Positions 5,760 through 6,367 of a DNA stretch of 6,367 bases are shown in pieces. Source of the stretch: Chloroflexota bacterium. Its GTDB lineage: Bacteria > Chloroflexota > Anaerolineae > B4-G1 > SLSP01. The position numbers were made by a program, and so were the translations under genes. The stretch covers positions 1-6,367 of the forward strand of contig JAKJAB010000213.1 of the NCBI GenBank assembly GCA_022707725.1, given 5' to 3'. A model generated the notes under the pieces. That model was given only the letters and a program-made list of their open reading frames with translations. It was not told the origin of the DNA and made no database searches. The stretch's first letter is position 1. Each line of letters opens with the position of its first letter.

Positions 5760-5812
5760 CGGCGGATCACAATCCGCCGTTGCCACGGCGGCGCGGGATT
5801 ATGATCCCGCGC
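5760..5812. repeat. Three consecutive overlapping tetraloop hairpins
   Basis: Stem 1 is cggcggat / atccgccg (5760-5767 / 5772-5779). Stem 2 is ccgccgt / acggcgg (5774-5780 / 5785-5791). Stem 3 is gcgcgggat / atcccgcgc (5791-5799 / 5804-5812). All are perfect, with 4-nt loops. Stem 2 shares bases with stem 1 and touches stem 3, so alternative folds compete. Stem 3 contains the stop codon of the upstream GNAT gene. A small palindrome, cgtgtcacacg (5745-5755), lies just beyond. No T-run follows; this looks like a palindromic intergenic element rather than a classical terminator. Confidence 0.65.
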
Positions 5813-6367
5813 AAGCTGTATTTAAAGTTTGTGTGCTCAACTCAACGCCAGGGCGCAATTCCTTCTCGAAATTGGCGTACTGGCGCACCGGGTGCATCCC
5901 GGCTTTTTTGTACAGGTCCAGCGCGCCGGTCAGACTGCCCGCATCGACGCCCAGGCCGACACGCACTTTCCCGCGCCGGTAGAACTCATCGAAGCTGTGG
6001 TGCAGCAGCGCCAGCGCCAGGCCGCGTCGCCGCCAGGGACGCCGCACACCCAGGACGTTGACCCAGCCCATATCCGGGTCTTCGGTCACCTTGGACGAGC
6101 AGAGCGACATGCCGGCGATCTGGTCGCCTTCCACGGCGACGAACCACAGCGACGGATCATAGTCCGGGTCGTTGTCGATCCAATGCATCCAGCGCGTGAA
6201 GGCGTCTTCGAAGGGGCGTTCGACCCAGCCCCAGTGATCCTTGAATGCCTCGCTGTCCGCCTCGAACAGTGCGCGCTCTTCCTGCCCGCGGATGAAGGGC
6301 CGGATCGTGATCTCTTCAGGCACGACAGGTTCCGGCGGTGGTGTGTCCAGCTCGATGGCCATGCGGA
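5799..6367 (-). CDS. Tandem GNAT-domain acetyltransferase, C-terminal half only (cut by window edge)
   Basis: The visible 187 residues after ATG 6362 contain one complete GNAT domain, with ITIRPFIRG as first strand, AFKDHWGW, and the acetyl-CoA loop VRRPWRRRGLALAL (residues 106-119). GVDAGSLTGALDLYKKAGM, near the end, is the usual GNAT C-terminal motif. The frame is still open at the window edge. The segment RMAIELDTPPPEPVVPEE parallels the inter-domain linker of the neighbouring GNAT (VRPDLENIPDVPLPEG), so ATG 6362 is probably internal and a first GNAT domain lies outside the window. The two genes share the 20-base string ccgcgtcgccgccagggacg (4862-4881 and 6022-6041) in the acetyl-CoA loop, as expected of paralogues. 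The substrate is unknown. The stop codon lies inside hairpin stem 3 of the following gap. Confidence 0.88.
   Translation of the reverse strand, partial: RMAIELDTPPPEPVVPEEITIRPFIRGQEERALFEADSEAFKDHWGWVERPFEDAFTRWMHWIDNDPDYDPSLWFVAVEGDQIAGMSLCSSKVTEDPDMGWVNVLGVRRPWRRRGLALALLHHSFDEFYRRGKVRVGLGVDAGSLTGALDLYKKAGMHPVRQYANFEKELRPGVELSTQTLNTACAGS

Noticed and set aside
1..6367. tRNA or rRNA genes, or transposase genes
   Set aside because: I saw no cloverleaf, rRNA-like segment or transposase motif on either strand.

Overview
The window is a GC-rich stretch of bacterial chromosome in which every gene I can support lies on the minus strand, so transcription runs from the right end to the left. The mix of a mammalian-type ether-lipid flavoenzyme, tandem-GNAT acetyltransferases and gaps packed with short palindromic 'cacgaat / gctaatc' repeats suggests a Chloroflexota (Anaerolineae-like) genome. 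That placement is an inference from recollected family patterns and was not computed.

Layout in the direction of transcription: (1) the C-terminal half of a tandem GNAT acetyltransferase, cut by the right edge (5799-6367); (2) a 53-nt gap (5746-5798) with three overlapping hairpins; (3) a second tandem GNAT (4675-5726), whose best ribosome-binding site and ATG are one frame away from the conserved body, with a T TTA AAA heptamer exactly where a -1 shift would join them; (4) a 253-nt repeat-rich gap with a candidate promoter; (5) a short-chain dehydrogenase/reductase (3708-4421); (6) a 116-nt regulatory gap with a strong sigma-70-type promoter and a palindrome nearly identical to the proteobacterial FadR operator; (7) a GntR-family regulator that aligns along its full 239 residues with E. 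coli FadR (2872-3591); (8) a 217-nt gap with a repeat and a 16-bp inverted repeat; (9) an alkyl-dihydroxyacetone-phosphate synthase-like FAD enzyme (1062-2654); (10) an 84-nt gap with a second copy of the repeat; (11) a FAD-dependent glycerol-3-phosphate dehydrogenase, cut by the left edge (1-977).

The central observation is the fadR - AGPS-like - G3P dehydrogenase unit. G3P dehydrogenase makes DHAP. AGPS exchanges the acyl chain of acyl-DHAP for a fatty alcohol and releases a fatty acid. FadR is an acyl-CoA sensor. The three genes read as one transcription unit from an autoregulated promoter, so I infer a fatty-acyl-responsive module for ether-lipid or glycerolipid metabolism. The SDR immediately upstream could supply the ketone reduction, but its C-terminal motifs resemble dihydropteridine-reductase-like SDRs, so that link is weak. 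The GNAT pair looks like a separate paralogous unit.
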